From contig NC_018227.2 of assembly GCF_000304355.2 (NCBI RefSeq), positions 62,001 through 126,000 of the forward strand: a DNA stretch of 64,000 bases, written 5' to 3'. Below are positions 8,436-18,485 of the stretch, piece by piece. Made by a program: the position numbers and the translations under genes. The notes beneath the pieces were generated by a model, which worked only from the letters and a program-made list of their open reading frames with translations, ran no database searches and had not been told where the DNA came from. The first letter of the stretch is position 1. Every line of letters starts with the position of its first letter. This DNA comes from Methanoculleus bourgensis MS2 (lineage in GTDB: Archaea; Halobacteriota; Methanomicrobia; Methanomicrobiales; Methanoculleaceae).

Positions 8436-8930
8436 ATGGCGGTGCTGATCAAGGATATCATGACCCCGGACCCGGTGACCGTCCGGGTCGACTCACCGGT
8501 CCGCGAGGCGGCAGGGCTGCTCCGGAAGTACCATATCGGCGGGCTCCCCGTCATGGATGGCGACCGGGTGGCGGGAATCGTCACCGAGACCGATATCATA
8601 TCGCTCCTTGATGTCGGCGATCTCTCAAGCGACCTCTGGCTTCCGTCGCCGCTTGAGGTGATCGAGGTCCCTATCAGGGAGTTCATCAACTGGGAGAAGA
8701 CAAAACGGGCGCTCACCGATATCAGCGATATGGAGGTGCGGCGGGTGATGAGCAGCCCGGTCGTCACGATCGACGAAGAGTCTGATATCGTCGATGCGGC
8801 CTCCCTGATGCTCAGGGAGAGGATCGCACGCCTCCCGGTGCTCCGCGACGGAAAGCTGGTTGGGATCGTCACCCGGGCCGACATCGTCCGGGGCATCGGG
8901 GCGCCCGCCGGGGAGGAGGAAGAGGCATGA
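8436..8930 (+). CDS. Two-CBS-domain protein inside the arginine operon
   Basis: 164 residues made of two CBS domains. The first (IKDIMTPDPVTVRVDSPV, LPVMDGDRVAGIVTETDII) is separated by about 40 residues from the second (VRRVMSSPVVTIDEES, LPVLRDGKLVGIVTRADIV). CBS pairs bind adenosine ligands such as AMP or ATP and regulate partner proteins. It starts five bases after argC and its stop overlaps the start of argJ (ATGA), so it is translated with the arginine enzymes; a regulatory role toward them or toward cell energy state is inference. GTG 8442 is an alternative start with better ribosome-binding-site spacing. Confidence 0.88.
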   Translation: MAVLIKDIMTPDPVTVRVDSPVREAAGLLRKYHIGGLPVMDGDRVAGIVTETDIISLLDVGDLSSDLWLPSPLEVIEVPIREFINWEKTKRALTDISDMEVRRVMSSPVVTIDEESDIVDAASLMLRERIARLPVLRDGKLVGIVTRADIVRGIGAPAGEEEEA

Positions 8931-10066
8931 AGAGCATCTGTGCGACAAAAGGCGTCAGCGCCGCCGGGATCAAGGAAGGAAAGTTCGGGCTTGCGCTGAT
9001 CCGGGCGAGCGGGACCGCGGCCGGGGTCTTCACCTCGAACAAGATGCGAGCGGCCCCGGTCGAGGTGATGATGGACCGGATGCGTCGGGGCAGACTCGAT
9101 GCCGTCGTCGTGAACAGCGGGTGCGCAAACGCCTACACCGGCAAGCGGGGAATCCGCGATGCGGAGGAGATGTGCGCTATCGCGGCCGCTCCGCTCGGGC
9201 TTGAGCCGGAGTCGGTCGGTGTTGCGAGCACCGGGGTGATCGGGCGCTACCTCAACCTCCCGCTCATTCGGGACCAGTGCGAGCGCATAGCCCCGCTCCT
9301 CGCCCGGAACGACGATGCCGAGGACGCAGCGGCCCGGGCGATCATGACCACCGACACCTTCCCGAAACACGCCCTTGTCGAGACCGGGTCGTTCTCTGTC
9401 GGCGGGATCACCAAGGGGAGCGGGATGATCGCCCCCAACATGGGGACGATGCTTGCGTTCATCTACACCGACGCTGAGGTTGAGGCCCCGGTCCTCCACG
9501 ATATCCTCCGCCAGGCGACCCGGCGGTCCTTCAACCGGGTCGTGGTCGATGGGGACACGAGCACGAACGATGTGGCCCTCTGCACCGCGACTGGGGCTGC
9601 AGGAAAGGTGAACCGGGAGGAACTCGCAGACGCCATCGAGGCCGTCTGCCGCAACCTCGCGGTCCAGATCGCCCGCGACGGCGAAGGAGCGACGAAACTC
9701 CTCGAGGTCACGGTCCGCGGCGCCGCAGACGAGGACGAGGCCGCCGCCGTGGCGCGGACGATCGTCGCCTCCCCGCTCGTCAAGACCGCCATCTATGGCG
9801 AGGACCCGAACTGGGGCCGGGTGGTCGCGGCCGCCGGCCGGTCGGGCGCTGAGTTCGACCCCTACGCGGTCTCCCTCCGGGTCGGGGGGGTGCCCCTCGT
9901 CGTCCGCGGCGAGATCGTCGCCGATCTCGGAGCGGCGAAGGTCGCGATGCACGGTGATACCGTCTCCTTCGACCTCGACCTTGCGGCAGGCGATGGGAAG
10001 GCGACGGCGTGGGGATGTGACCTCACCGAGAGATACGTGGAGATCAACGGGAAGTATACGACATGA
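8927..10066 (+). CDS. argJ: Glutamate N-acetyltransferase / ornithine acetyltransferase
   Basis: 379 residues. ArgJ moves the acetyl group from N-acetylornithine to glutamate and so recycles it; some ArgJ enzymes also use acetyl-CoA. The self-cleavage site is visible as [20 protein letters not shown], with cleavage expected before the Thr of the MLAF-distal motif in this family; the strongly conserved Lys-Gly-Ser-Gly-Met-Ile segment is present. The C-terminus contains [11 protein letters not shown], another family signature. It overlaps the CBS gene by four bases and argB by four bases, indicating tight coupling. Whether it is mono- or bifunctional cannot be told from sequence alone. Confidence 0.95.
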   Translation: MKSICATKGVSAAGIKEGKFGLALIRASGTAAGVFTSNKMRAAPVEVMMDRMRRGRLDAVVVNSGCANAYTGKRGIRDAEEMCAIAAAPLGLEPESVGVASTGVIGRYLNLPLIRDQCERIAPLLARNDDAEDAAARAIMTTDTFPKHALVETGSFSVGGITKGSGMIAPNMGTMLAFIYTDAEVEAPVLHDILRQATRRSFNRVVVDGDTSTNDVALCTATGAAGKVNREELADAIEAVCRNLAVQIARDGEGATKLLEVTVRGAADEDEAAAVARTIVASPLVKTAIYGEDPNWGRVVAAAGRSGAEFDPYAVSLRVGGVPLVVRGEIVADLGAAKVAMHGDTVSFDLDLAAGDGKATAWGCDLTERYVEINGKYTT

Positions 10067-10932
10067 AACGAGAAGACGTGTTGATGGAGGCACTCCCCTA
10101 TATCCAGAAGTTTTACGGGAAGACGATCGTGATCAAACTCGGCGGCCACGCGATGGTCGACCAGAGCATCCTTGAGACAGTGATCAGGGATGCCGTCCTC
10201 CTCCGCTATGTGGGGATGAAGGTTGTCCTGGTCCACGGCGGAGGACCCGAGATCACCGCAAAGATGCGGGCGATGGGCAAGGAACCGAAGTTCGTCGGCG
10301 GGCTTCGGATCACTGACCCCGAGACCCTCGAGATCGCACAGATGGTCCTCGTCGGCAAGATCAACGACGGGATCGTCTCCCTCATCGCGAACTGCGGCAC
10401 CCGGGCGGTCGGGATCTCCGGGAACGACGCAAACCTCCTCATCGCCCGGAAGATGGAGCCCCAGCGGGTGATGGTGGGGGATGTTGTCCAGGAGGTGGAC
10501 CTCGGCAGGGTCGGCGAGATCGAGGAGGTCGACCCCGAGGTGCTCCACTGCCTCCTCGCCCAGGGCTACATCCCGGTGGTGGCGCCGATGGCCCTCGACC
10601 GGCAGGGCGGGAGCCTGAACATCAACGCCGATACCGCGGCCGCCGAGATCGCGATCGCTCTTCGGGCATTCAAGTTGATCAACCTCACCGACGTCGATGG
10701 GGTGATGAACGCCGACCGAACCCGGGTCTACCACCGCTTGACGCTCCCCGAGGCTGAGGCGATGATCAGCGACGGGACGATCGCCGGCGGGATGATCCCG
10801 AAACTCGAGGGCTGTATGAAGGCGGTCAGGAACGGCGTTACGAGCGCTCACGTCGTGAACGGCAACCGGGAGCACAACCTGCTCCTCGAGCTCTTCACCG
10901 ACGAGGGCGTCGGGACGATGATCACACTCTAA
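10063..10932 (+). CDS. argB: Acetylglutamate kinase
   Basis: 289 residues of the amino-acid kinase fold. It phosphorylates N-acetylglutamate with ATP. Characteristic motifs are [12 protein letters not shown] near residue 25, [10 protein letters not shown] near residue 60, the [15 protein letters not shown] stretch and LTDVDGVMN. It is the last gene of the arginine cluster; its start overlaps the argJ stop. A run of seven or eight T follows its stop codon. Confidence 0.96.
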   Translation: MKREDVLMEALPYIQKFYGKTIVIKLGGHAMVDQSILETVIRDAVLLRYVGMKVVLVHGGGPEITAKMRAMGKEPKFVGGLRITDPETLEIAQMVLVGKINDGIVSLIANCGTRAVGISGNDANLLIARKMEPQRVMVGDVVQEVDLGRVGEIEEVDPEVLHCLLAQGYIPVVAPMALDRQGGSLNINADTAAAEIAIALRAFKLINLTDVDGVMNADRTRVYHRLTLPEAEAMISDGTIAGGMIPKLEGCMKAVRNGVTSAHVVNGNREHNLLLELFTDEGVGTMITL

Positions 10933-10933
10933 A

Positions 10934-10943
10934 TCTTTTTTTC
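10934..10943 (+). terminator. T-rich terminator of the arginine operon
   Basis: An ATCTTTTTTTC tract follows the argB stop directly. Archaeal RNA polymerase terminates at such T runs. The region also marks the junction with the convergent chorismate mutase gene. Confidence 0.5.
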
Positions 10944-11226
10944 ACGGCAGGTTGCCGTCCCCGGTGCACTCCCGCTGCCGCTCTTCGTTCATCTCGATCA
11001 GGATCTCAAAGATCTTCCGGACGGCGACCGGGTCGATCCGGCTCTCGACGGCGTGGGTGAAGACCCGGTCGAGGACCACTTTCCGCTGCTCGTCGTCGCG
11101 GATAGGTAGGCCGTTCTCCTGTTTGAGGCGGGCGATCCGCGCCGCCAGTCTCTGCCGTTCTGCAACAAGATCGATGATTTGCTCATCGATCTCCTGGATT
11201 CCGTTCCTGACGGCATCAAGGGACAT
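10942..11226 (-). CDS. Chorismate mutase, AroQ type
   Basis: 94 residues, the size of a free-standing AroQ mutase, which converts chorismate to prephenate for phenylalanine and tyrosine synthesis. The helical fold and active-site residues fit: an N-terminal IDEQIIDLVAERQRLA helix with Arg, a KQENGLPIRDDEQRK turn with the Lys and Arg/Asp residues, and a C-terminal IFEILIEMNEERQ helix. It converges on argB with 9 bases between stops and no obvious operon partner. Confidence 0.9.
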   Translation of the reverse strand: MSLDAVRNGIQEIDEQIIDLVAERQRLAARIARLKQENGLPIRDDEQRKVVLDRVFTHAVESRIDPVAVRKIFEILIEMNEERQRECTGDGNLP

Positions 11227-11464
11227 ACTCCATGATTAGCCCCGGCGGGGGAATAAACATGACGGGCCTGGCGGGGGGATGCACCCGGTGTGCCCGGGCG
11301 TTGGGCGAGGGTATCCCACAACGGTCATGCGACCATTTCGGCCGCAGGCCCGATCGATGAAGATCAGGTCTCCGTGGGTCTGTCCCTGTGCAGTGGACCC
11401 GGAGTGGAGATCGGGGGTCTCCCTTTGATGCGACGATACCCGCGAAACCCCTCACCCCGCCCCC

Positions 11465-11993
11465 CTAGTGTATCATTTCATCTAATATTGTCCATGCAAT
11501 ACCATCTCACGCGAAGGGCGCGAAGCCGCGAAGTTCGGTTGCTGGGCGGCAGAGTCCCCTTCGCGTTCTTCGCGCCTTCGCGCGAGGTGGCGATCGCTCG
11601 CCCCGCATCAGGACCCGCAACATAAGGTGAAACGGTCCAGTAGTGGAGCATTGCATCTAATATTGTCCATGCAATACCATCTCACGCGAAGGGCGCGAAG
11701 CCGCGAAGTTCGGTTGCTGGGCGGCATAGTCCCCTTCGCGTTCTTCGCGCCTTCGCGCGAGGTGGCGATCGCTCGCCCCGCATCAGGACCCGCAACATAA
11801 GGTGAAACGGTCCAGTAGTGGAGCATTGCATCTAATATTGTCCATGCAATACCATCTCACGCGAAGGGCGCGAAGCCGCGAAGTTCGGTTGCTGGGCGGC
11901 ATAGTCCCCTTCGCGTTCTTCGCGTCTTCGCGTGAGGTGGCGATCGCTCGCCCCGCATCAGGACCCGCAACATAAGGTGAAACGGTCCACTAG
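11465..11993 (+). repeat. Three tandem family A elements, 175-bp period
   Basis: The phrase TCTAATATTGTCCATGCAAT recurs at 11481, 11656 and 11831, an exact 175-base period. Each unit is a complete family A element and the three are almost identical. The array opens with CTAG (11465) and closes with CTAG (11990-11993); the internal junctions read CAGTAGTGG. No spacer variation is present, so it is not a CRISPR. Confidence 0.92.
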
Positions 11994-12128
11994 GGCGCAG
12001 GGGCAATCGTGGCGAAGAGCCACCACGGTCCACTGTCCTGGGTTCTGTCCTCGTTTCCACTGTTCCTCAAATCACCTGGAATACCATTTACTGCAGCCCG
12101 TCGCGTCCCGGAAGAAGCGAAGAATCTT

Positions 12129-12740
12129 ATGATCCCGGCGCAAACCTGGTACCGGATGCTGGAAAAAATACCGCCACGCGAGCGCCGGGATCTCCTGATC
12201 GCGTGGCTTGCCATCTCACTCGCCTTCACCCTGATCTTCATCCGGGGTGGGGTGGACATCATCGGGCTCATCTTCTTCTTCGTGCTCTCTCTCCTCACGG
12301 TAGGGGTCGCCTTCGTCCTCCACGAGCTCGCGCACAAGTTTGCCGCGATGCGCTACGGTTACTGGGCTGAATTCCAGAAAGATAACCAGATGCTCCTCGT
12401 CGCCGTGGTGATGGCGGCGCTTGCGGGGATCGTCTTTGCGGCCCCGGGAGCGACCTACATCTACGGAAACGTGAATAGGACTGAGAATGGGCTGATATCG
12501 GCGGCAGGACCGATCACGAACCTCATCCTCTGCATACCGTTCGCGGTCCTCATGCTCTTCGGCGGCGGCCTCATCGGCATCGTGGGCCTCGTCGGGCTCC
12601 GGGTCAACGCCATGATTGCCACCTTCAACATGCTCCCGGTCGGCGTTCTCGACGGCCGCAAGGTCCTCTCCTGGAACCCGGCCGCGTTTGCAATGCTCAT
12701 GGCCGCCTCTCTCGGGGTCCTTATCTGGTCGCTCTTCTGA
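12129..12740 (+). CDS. Small M50-family membrane metalloprotease
   Basis: 203 residues from ATG 12129; the frame continues upstream into the repeat-flanking sequence but those residues look random. After a short basic N-terminus there are about five membrane helices. The zinc motif HELAH lies at the end of the second helix (about residue 67) and a second ligand motif NMLPVGVLDGRK near residue 172 matches the NxxPxxxLDG signature of site-2 proteases and related rhomboid-like M50 enzymes. The protein is short and has no PDZ or CBS domain. Its substrate is unknown. It stands alone, after the triple repeat. Confidence 0.85.
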   Translation: MIPAQTWYRMLEKIPPRERRDLLIAWLAISLAFTLIFIRGGVDIIGLIFFFVLSLLTVGVAFVLHELAHKFAAMRYGYWAEFQKDNQMLLVAVVMAALAGIVFAAPGATYIYGNVNRTENGLISAAGPITNLILCIPFAVLMLFGGGLIGIVGLVGLRVNAMIATFNMLPVGVLDGRKVLSWNPAAFAMLMAASLGVLIWSLF

Positions 12741-12899
12741 GAGACCTTCGCCCGGGGGCTATCCTGGCCCCCCGAGGCGCGATACTCGGACCGTCCTGGA
12801 CTGCCTGAGGGGCTCAACCCTCCGCAGACGGCCCCCGGAGTGCTCATGAAATCCGGGGACCTTCAATCGCTGGAGACTTCTGGGATGAGCCCCCTTGTT

Positions 12900-15800
12900 T
12901 TATGTCGTTCGCTTCAGCGTGAACCGAAACGCCGCGCCGCATTCCGGGTGTCCCGGCACCCGGTCGTCGACCCAGATCCGGCCGCCGTAGCGCGTAATAA
13001 GCATCCGGGTGATGTAGAGCCCGAGGCCCTGGCCACTCTTCTGGTTCCTGCTCTGCCCAAACCGCATGAATACGGCTTCTTTCATCTCGTCAGGGACCCC
13101 CGGCCCGGTGTCCTCGATCGAGACCAGGACGTCATCGCCGCTCTCCTCCACCCTGATGGTGACCTCGACCGCCGGTCCCCCGAACTTGATGGCGTTCCCG
13201 ATCAGGTTCGTGAAGACCTCCGGGAGGAGCTGGTCGGCCATGATCACGAGATCTCTGCGGTCGTATTGGAAGGTGACCTCGGAGAAGATCTCGATCTCGT
13301 CCTGGATAACCTGGTCAAGATCGACCGGCACGAGTATGGTCGACTCGTGGTGGATCCGGCGGATGGTCGAGACGTTCCGTAAGATCTCGATGCTCTTCCT
13401 GATGCTGCTCCGGAGCCTCTGTGCGTAACCCCTCGCTTCCCCCTCGAGCATATTGATGAGGAGATCGGTGTAGAGGCTCGAGACGTTCTCAGCGTTCCTG
13501 ATATCGTGGCTGAGGATATCGAGGTAGAGGTTCGCCTCCCGCTTGGCCCTCTCCAGTTGCCGGATCAGCATGGTGCGCTCGATGGAACTCCCGATCTCCC
13601 TTCCGATGGCCACCAGGAGGGAGCGTTCGACGTCGGTGAACTGTTTGCGGTCGTGAGGCACCACGTTCAGGGACCCGACGACCCTTCCGGGCGCCACGAT
13701 CGGGATGCTGGCATACGGGGGTATGTCGCGCTCCCCAGGGTCGTCGACGAAGAGGGGCTCTCCCGCCACGAATACATCCGCGTACGGCGGTACGGCGATG
13801 TCGGGGACGCCAGGCGGTGGGATGAAGTCATCCGGCATGCCCCGGACGCAGACGAGCCGGGCGCTCTGCCGGCCTGGTTCGACCAGGTAGATCCCGCCGC
13901 CCCGGAGATCGAGGAGGGCGATGGTTGCCGCGAGCACGTCCTCCAGCGCCTCCTCGATGTCGGTCGCGGATGTCGATACGCCGATGATCTGGTTTAAGAC
14001 CGAGAGTTTCCGGTTATGGGCCTGGATCTCCGCCTCGGCCCGTTTCAGGTCGGTGATATCTGCGATCGAGGCCATGAGGCAGATCGGGGCCCCGGCGTCG
14101 TTCGTGACCAGGTTCCCGGAGTACGTGACATAGAACGCCGTCCCGTCCCGGCGTCTTCCGATCCGCTCGCCGACATACCTTCCGGAAACAAGGAGTGCCC
14201 GGAGAGCATCTGTAGCATCCTCTTCGTCCTGCCAGAACTCAGTAATCGATCGCCCGAGCACCTCGGCGGCGGAGGTATAGCCCCACATGGAGAGAAACGC
14301 CTGGTTGACGTAGGTCAGGCGGCCGTCGAGATCAGAGATCGTGAACGCATTGAGCGAGGATGCTATCGCCATATCACGGATCCGGAGATCCTGCTCGGCC
14401 AGTTTCCGCTGGCCGATATCGATCCCGGATCCCATCAGGCAGAGCGGCCTGCCTGACTCGTCGGTGACGACGGAGAGAGCAAGTTGCATGGGAAAGGTCG
14501 TCCCGTCACACCGTTGCGCCTCTATCTCCCCGAGCCAGGCGCCGTTCCGGAGGGCCTCTACCCTGGTCCGCTCCCCCTCCTCCCGGTCGGCCCAGATCAT
14601 CGAGAACGGCTTCCCGATGACCTCTTCCTCTCGCTCCCATCCATGCACGGCGAGGGAGGCACGGTTGACGTAGATGATCCTCCCCTCGAGGTCGGCGAGG
14701 GCGACGGCACCAAGTGACGACGCTATCGCCATGTCCTTGATCCGGAGTTCGAGGTCGGCACGCTTCTGCTCGGTGATGTCCCGGAGGGAGCAGAGCATTC
14801 CGGTGGCGTTTCCGCGGTCGTCTTCCAGGGCGCTGAGGGTCGCATCGACGAATAGGGCTTCCCCGTCCCGTTTCCGGTGGATGGTGACGCCGCGCCAGAT
14901 TCCTGGATCCTGGAGGGCGGTTTGGGCCTCCTCTTCGTCGTCCGGGCGGAGCCATTCGTAGGTGAAGAAGTCCGTGTTGAGCCTGCCGAGAGCCTCACTC
15001 GAAGAGACGCCGTAGAGCCGCTCTGCGGCCCGGTTCATGTAGGTGATCCGCCCATCCGCGTCGACCGCGATCACGGCGTCATCCACCTGCCCGAGCACCA
15101 GGGCCTGGAACTGGAGCTGTTCTTCCACCCGTTTCCGCCTGGTGACGTCCCGGCTGATCCCGAGCAGGTTGCGGACGGTGCCGTCGCTTTCCGTCATCGG
15201 GATGAGGCGTGTCTCAAGCCAGGTGCCGCCATCGTCCCCAAGCAGCAGGGTCTCCTCGGTGAGGGATCCCGCGGCTGGCTCCGCCGCCTTCCGGAGCATC
15301 GCAACCCACCTCTCTGCAATCCGGGGCGGAAACATCTCCCTGACGTTCATCCCCTGCAGCGCCCCGGGCTCTCTATCAAGCAGGCGGCCGCCGGCACTGT
15401 TCACGTAGAGGGCATTCCCTTCCATGTCGACCAGAAAGATGATATCCGGCGCCGACTCCGCAAGCGCCCGGTAGCGCTTCTCGCTCTCCCGGAGCGCCTC
15501 TTCCATGCGCCTCTGCTCGGTGACATCGACCGCGGTGGCCATGATGCAGACTGGATCCCCGGACCTCTCAGTGACGAAGTTTAAGGTCACGTGGGCGGTA
15601 AACTCAGTCCCGTCGGCCCGCCTGCCGGTCAGTTCTTCGCTGCACTTACCCCGCTCAGCAAGCATCCGGAGAACCTCCCCGACCTTCCCGGGGTCTGCCC
15701 AGAACTCCGCAAGGTGCCGCCCGAGGATCTTGCCGGGGTCGGTGAGCCCGCCCATCTCGAGCAACGCCTGGTTGGCGTAGGTCAGGTATCCGTCGAGGTC

Positions 15801-16970
15801 GGCGATGGCGATTGCGGAGAGCGACGACTCCATCGCCATCTCACGGATCAGGAGTTCTCTCTCGGCCGCTTTCCTCTCTGTGATATCAGAGTGCGTTCCC
15901 ACGATCCGGAGCGGCATCCCGTCCGCATCCCGGCTGACCACCTGGAGCCGGTCCAGCACGTAGATCCATCTCCCGGATGCTGACCGCGCCCGGAACTCCA
16001 TCTCGAAACGATCGCGTCCTTCGGCGACCATATCGTTGAGCGCCGCCTCCACCCGGTCGCGGTCTTCAGGGTGGACGAGCGAGAGGAGCGAGGAGACCGT
16101 GGGCACGAACTCCCCCGGTTCGTAGCCGAGCATCGTGAAGCACCGCGGGCTGTAAAAGATCGTCCCGGTGCCGAGGTCCCAGTCGACCAGCCCGTCGTTT
16201 GCAGCCATGAGCGCAAGGTTCAGCCGCTCCTCACTCTCCTGCAACGCCTGCTCGGCACGCCTCCGTCCGGTCACGTCGAGGAGCGACATCACCGACCGGT
16301 TCGTCCCCGGGATCATGCCGATGGTGGCCTCGACGGTATGGATGTTCCCGGACCGGTCGGCAAACGAGAAGGAGTAGTTCTTCGGTGCGGCCAAAGGATC
16401 GCTCCGCCGAAGGGTGTGGTAGCCGGTAATCCGTCGGAGTTCTTCGGCCCGGGGAACAAAATCGGTCAGCCGTTTGACCCCGACGATCTCCCGGCGCGGG
16501 TACCCGGAGAGCCGCTCGAACTCGGTGTTCGCGACTGAGATGGTACCGCCGTCCTCGATGAGGATCGTCGCCGTCCCGGTGTACTCGACGATCTTCTCGT
16601 AGTCCCCGGCGTCCGGGAATTCCCGGAACCACAGTAACCAGCCCTCGTCGGACGGCGCCTTCCGGCCCGAACAGAGACACCGTCGCTCTCCCCCTTCCAG
16701 ATCCCGGATCCGGCACTCAAACTCGGGGGCCTCACCTTCATCCTTGAGTGCCGCAAGGATTCTCCCGGCAAGATCCCCGTCCCCCCCGAGCGCGTGGATG
16801 GCCTGCCAAAGATCGCCCTCCGGCACCCCAAGCACCCGGCGGAAGGCCGGGTTTGCCCAGACTATTTTGTGATCCTCACCGACCAGGAGACACCAGTCAT
16901 CGACACCGTCGAGTATCCGGTACTCCGGCGGCGCTTCATAAATGGTTCCCGGGGGCCTGATGGGAGTCAC
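12900..16970 (-). CDS. Soluble histidine kinase with eight PAS domains and a GAF domain
   Basis: 1356 residues, no membrane segment. I count eight PAS units in series (about residues 15-1000), most ending in a PAC-type DITE/DVTE linker; units 4, 7 and 8 are near-duplicates sharing MAIASSL- and YVNQA-type phrases. A GAF domain follows (about 1000-1145). The kinase core starts with DILSHDIRNAENVSS (phospho-His box) and ends with an HATPase domain containing NLIGNAIKFGG (N box), DTGPGVPDE (G1) and GQGLGLYITRM (G2). It probably integrates several small-molecule, light or redox inputs. No response regulator is encoded nearby, so it is an orphan in this window. The start ATG at 16970 is the first in frame after an AT-rich promoter region. 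Confidence 0.92.
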   Translation of the reverse strand: MTPIRPPGTIYEAPPEYRILDGVDDWCLLVGEDHKIVWANPAFRRVLGVPEGDLWQAIHALGGDGDLAGRILAALKDEGEAPEFECRIRDLEGGERRCLCSGRKAPSDEGWLLWFREFPDAGDYEKIVEYTGTATILIEDGGTISVANTEFERLSGYPRREIVGVKRLTDFVPRAEELRRITGYHTLRRSDPLAAPKNYSFSFADRSGNIHTVEATIGMIPGTNRSVMSLLDVTGRRRAEQALQESEERLNLALMAANDGLVDWDLGTGTIFYSPRCFTMLGYEPGEFVPTVSSLLSLVHPEDRDRVEAALNDMVAEGRDRFEMEFRARSASGRWIYVLDRLQVVSRDADGMPLRIVGTHSDITERKAAERELLIREMAMESSLSAIAIADLDGYLTYANQALLEMGGLTDPGKILGRHLAEFWADPGKVGEVLRMLAERGKCSEELTGRRADGTEFTAHVTLNFVTERSGDPVCIMATAVDVTEQRRMEEALRESEKRYRALAESAPDIIFLVDMEGNALYVNSAGGRLLDREPGALQGMNVREMFPPRIAERWVAMLRKAAEPAAGSLTEETLLLGDDGGTWLETRLIPMTESDGTVRNLLGISRDVTRRKRVEEQLQFQALVLGQVDDAVIAVDADGRITYMNRAAERLYGVSSSEALGRLNTDFFTYEWLRPDDEEEAQTALQDPGIWRGVTIHRKRDGEALFVDATLSALEDDRGNATGMLCSLRDITEQKRADLELRIKDMAIASSLGAVALADLEGRIIYVNRASLAVHGWEREEEVIGKPFSMIWADREEGERTRVEALRNGAWLGEIEAQRCDGTTFPMQLALSVVTDESGRPLCLMGSGIDIGQRKLAEQDLRIRDMAIASSLNAFTISDLDGRLTYVNQAFLSMWGYTSAAEVLGRSITEFWQDEEDATDALRALLVSGRYVGERIGRRRDGTAFYVTYSGNLVTNDAGAPICLMASIADITDLKRAEAEIQAHNRKLSVLNQIIGVSTSATDIEEALEDVLAATIALLDLRGGGIYLVEPGRQSARLVCVRGMPDDFIPPPGVPDIAVPPYADVFVAGEPLFVDDPGERDIPPYASIPIVAPGRVVGSLNVVPHDRKQFTDVERSLLVAIGREIGSSIERTMLIRQLERAKREANLYLDILSHDIRNAENVSSLYTDLLINMLEGEARGYAQRLRSSIRKSIEILRNVSTIRRIHHESTILVPVDLDQVIQDEIEIFSEVTFQYDRRDLVIMADQLLPEVFTNLIGNAIKFGGPAVEVTIRVEESGDDVLVSIEDTGPGVPDEMKEAVFMRFGQSRNQKSGQGLGLYITRMLITRYGGRIWVDDRVPGHPECGAAFRFTLKRTT

Positions 16971-17250
16971 ATACGCGTCCTTTTGTGGTCCTGAAAAACA
17001 TCTCGCGTGTTTATACTGAAGAGAGTTCTCACCGAAATCTTATTAAAATACTCCGGTTGCAGACCAAAAGGAAATATTGTTGATCCGTACATCAGGGGCC
17101 GTGCCCGGGCATGCCGGCACGCGCGGGCTTTGGGAAATATTCTTCACTTTCTGTGTGCTCGTCTAGAACATCCTTTACCTGGGGGCTGTATCCGCGTTCC
17201 GATCCCGGGGATAGAATCCCACCTGCGGGTGCTCCGGGCCGGGTGGGACC

Positions 17251-17877
17251 TCAGGCCTCCGCGTCTTCTGGCGCCTGCAGCTTCCGGAGGAGGCCGACCA
17301 CTTCCCGCCCCTTCTCCCACCCTTCCGCGAGTGCGGAGGGGTGCCCTGCAATCCCGCCGTAGCGGTCCAGGTCGTTTGCGATGACGTTATCCCAGTACTC
17401 AAACCCGGTGGTGTTGAAGAAGGCGGTGATTGCAGGGAATGCCGCGTCAAAGACGTTCTCCCACCCAAGCCCGGCGGTCGATATGAAGATCCCCTTATGA
17501 TGCCGGGTGTGTTCGGCGGTGAAGTAGAGGGTCTTCATGATGAACTTGCGCGCCCAGATGTACTGGGCCCGGTCGATCAGTCCCTTGAGTTCCGCCGTGA
17601 TCCCCATCGAGTAGATGGGGGACGCGACAGCGAGGACATCGGCGGCGGCGATCTTCTCAAAGACCGGGGTGAGGTCGTCCTGGATGACGCAGACCCCGGT
17701 CCGGTGGCAGGCGTTGCACCCCCGGCACGAGGCGTAGTCAAGCGACCGAAGGACGATCTTCTCGACCTCCGCCCCCGCCTCCCGGGCACCCTCAAGCACG
17801 GCGTCAAGCAGGGTCTCGGTGTTCCCGTGCCGCCGGGGGCTCCCCGATATCCCGAGGACTCTTAAGGGTACGGTCAT
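17251..17877 (-). CDS. Iron-sulfur flavoprotein, NADPH-dependent FMN reductase family (1)
   Basis: 208 residues with a flavodoxin-like fold. The FMN phosphate loop is ISGSPRRHGNTE at the N-terminus. A compact cysteine motif, CRGCNACHRTGVC (about residues 50-62), is that of archaeal iron-sulfur flavoproteins and would bind a 4Fe-4S cluster. SPIYSMGITAELKGLIDRAQ contacts the flavin. Such proteins move electrons from ferredoxin, sometimes to O2 or H2O2. Its start overlaps the stop of the next flavoprotein (17874) by four bases, so the two are a translationally coupled pair, perhaps forming a hetero-oligomer. Confidence 0.88.
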   Translation of the reverse strand: MTVPLRVLGISGSPRRHGNTETLLDAVLEGAREAGAEVEKIVLRSLDYASCRGCNACHRTGVCVIQDDLTPVFEKIAAADVLAVASPIYSMGITAELKGLIDRAQYIWARKFIMKTLYFTAEHTRHHKGIFISTAGLGWENVFDAAFPAITAFFNTTGFEYWDNVIANDLDRYGGIAGHPSALAEGWEKGREVVGLLRKLQAPEDAEA

Positions 17878-18485
17878 GCCACGCCGACCTCCCGCAGGTG
17901 TGCGATGACCTCTCCTGCCAGGGTTTCTGCATCGTGCATGGCGGTGGGGTGGCGGTCGATCGCGCCCTTCTCATCGACGCCGTTCACCATCAGGTACCTG
18001 ATATCTCTATTTCTGACGTCGATGACGTTGAAGAAGCACTTCACCGACGGGATCGCCGCGTCAAAGACGTTCTCCCAGGTCTGCCCGGCGGTCGAGAGGA
18101 AGATCCCGACCCGCTTCCCTTTGCGCTCCGGCGGGACGACCGGGAGGCCGAGGACGTACTTCCGGGAGCGGAAGACCTGCGTCCGGTCGACCAGCACCTT
18201 CGCCTGCGCCGCAAGCCCCATGCAGTAGATGGGGGACGCGAGGACGATGCAGTCGGCCGCTACGATCCGGTCGTGGAGGTAGTCCATATAATCCCGCTGG
18301 ACGCACCGGTTGAGCTTCTCACAGGCGTTGCACCCCCGGCAGGGTCTGATATCTGCTTCCGGGACGATGATCTTCTCGACCGCTGCTCCCTCCCTCTCCA
18401 TCGCCGCGAGCACCCGGTCGAGCAGGGTCTCGGAGTTGCCGTGGCGACGGGGCGAGGTCGCAAACGCGAGGACGTCAATGGTCAT
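17874..18485 (-). CDS. Iron-sulfur flavoprotein (2), paralogue of neighbour
   Basis: 203 residues from ATG 18485; the longer open frame upstream belongs to the antisense of the BCCT gene. It shares with its neighbour the TSPRRHGNSETLLD phosphate loop, CRGCNACEKLNRC cysteine cluster and SPIYCMGLAAQAKVLVDR segment, and both have a conserved FISTAG / FLSTAG-WENVFDA region. This marks a tandem gene duplication that has diverged. It is the first gene of the two-gene unit. Confidence 0.88.
   Translation of the reverse strand: MTIDVLAFATSPRRHGNSETLLDRVLAAMEREGAAVEKIIVPEADIRPCRGCNACEKLNRCVQRDYMDYLHDRIVAADCIVLASPIYCMGLAAQAKVLVDRTQVFRSRKYVLGLPVVPPERKGKRVGIFLSTAGQTWENVFDAAIPSVKCFFNVIDVRNRDIRYLMVNGVDEKGAIDRHPTAMHDAETLAGEVIAHLREVGVA

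Noticed and set aside
8081-10093. 670-residue open frame on the minus strand
   Set aside because: It is antisense to argC, the CBS gene and argJ and its composition (many Arg, Pro, Gly, His) is that of a shadow frame in GC-rich DNA.
11465-11993. Possible CRISPR array
   Set aside because: The repeated unit is 175 bp and there are no unique spacers; it is a tandem of one element.
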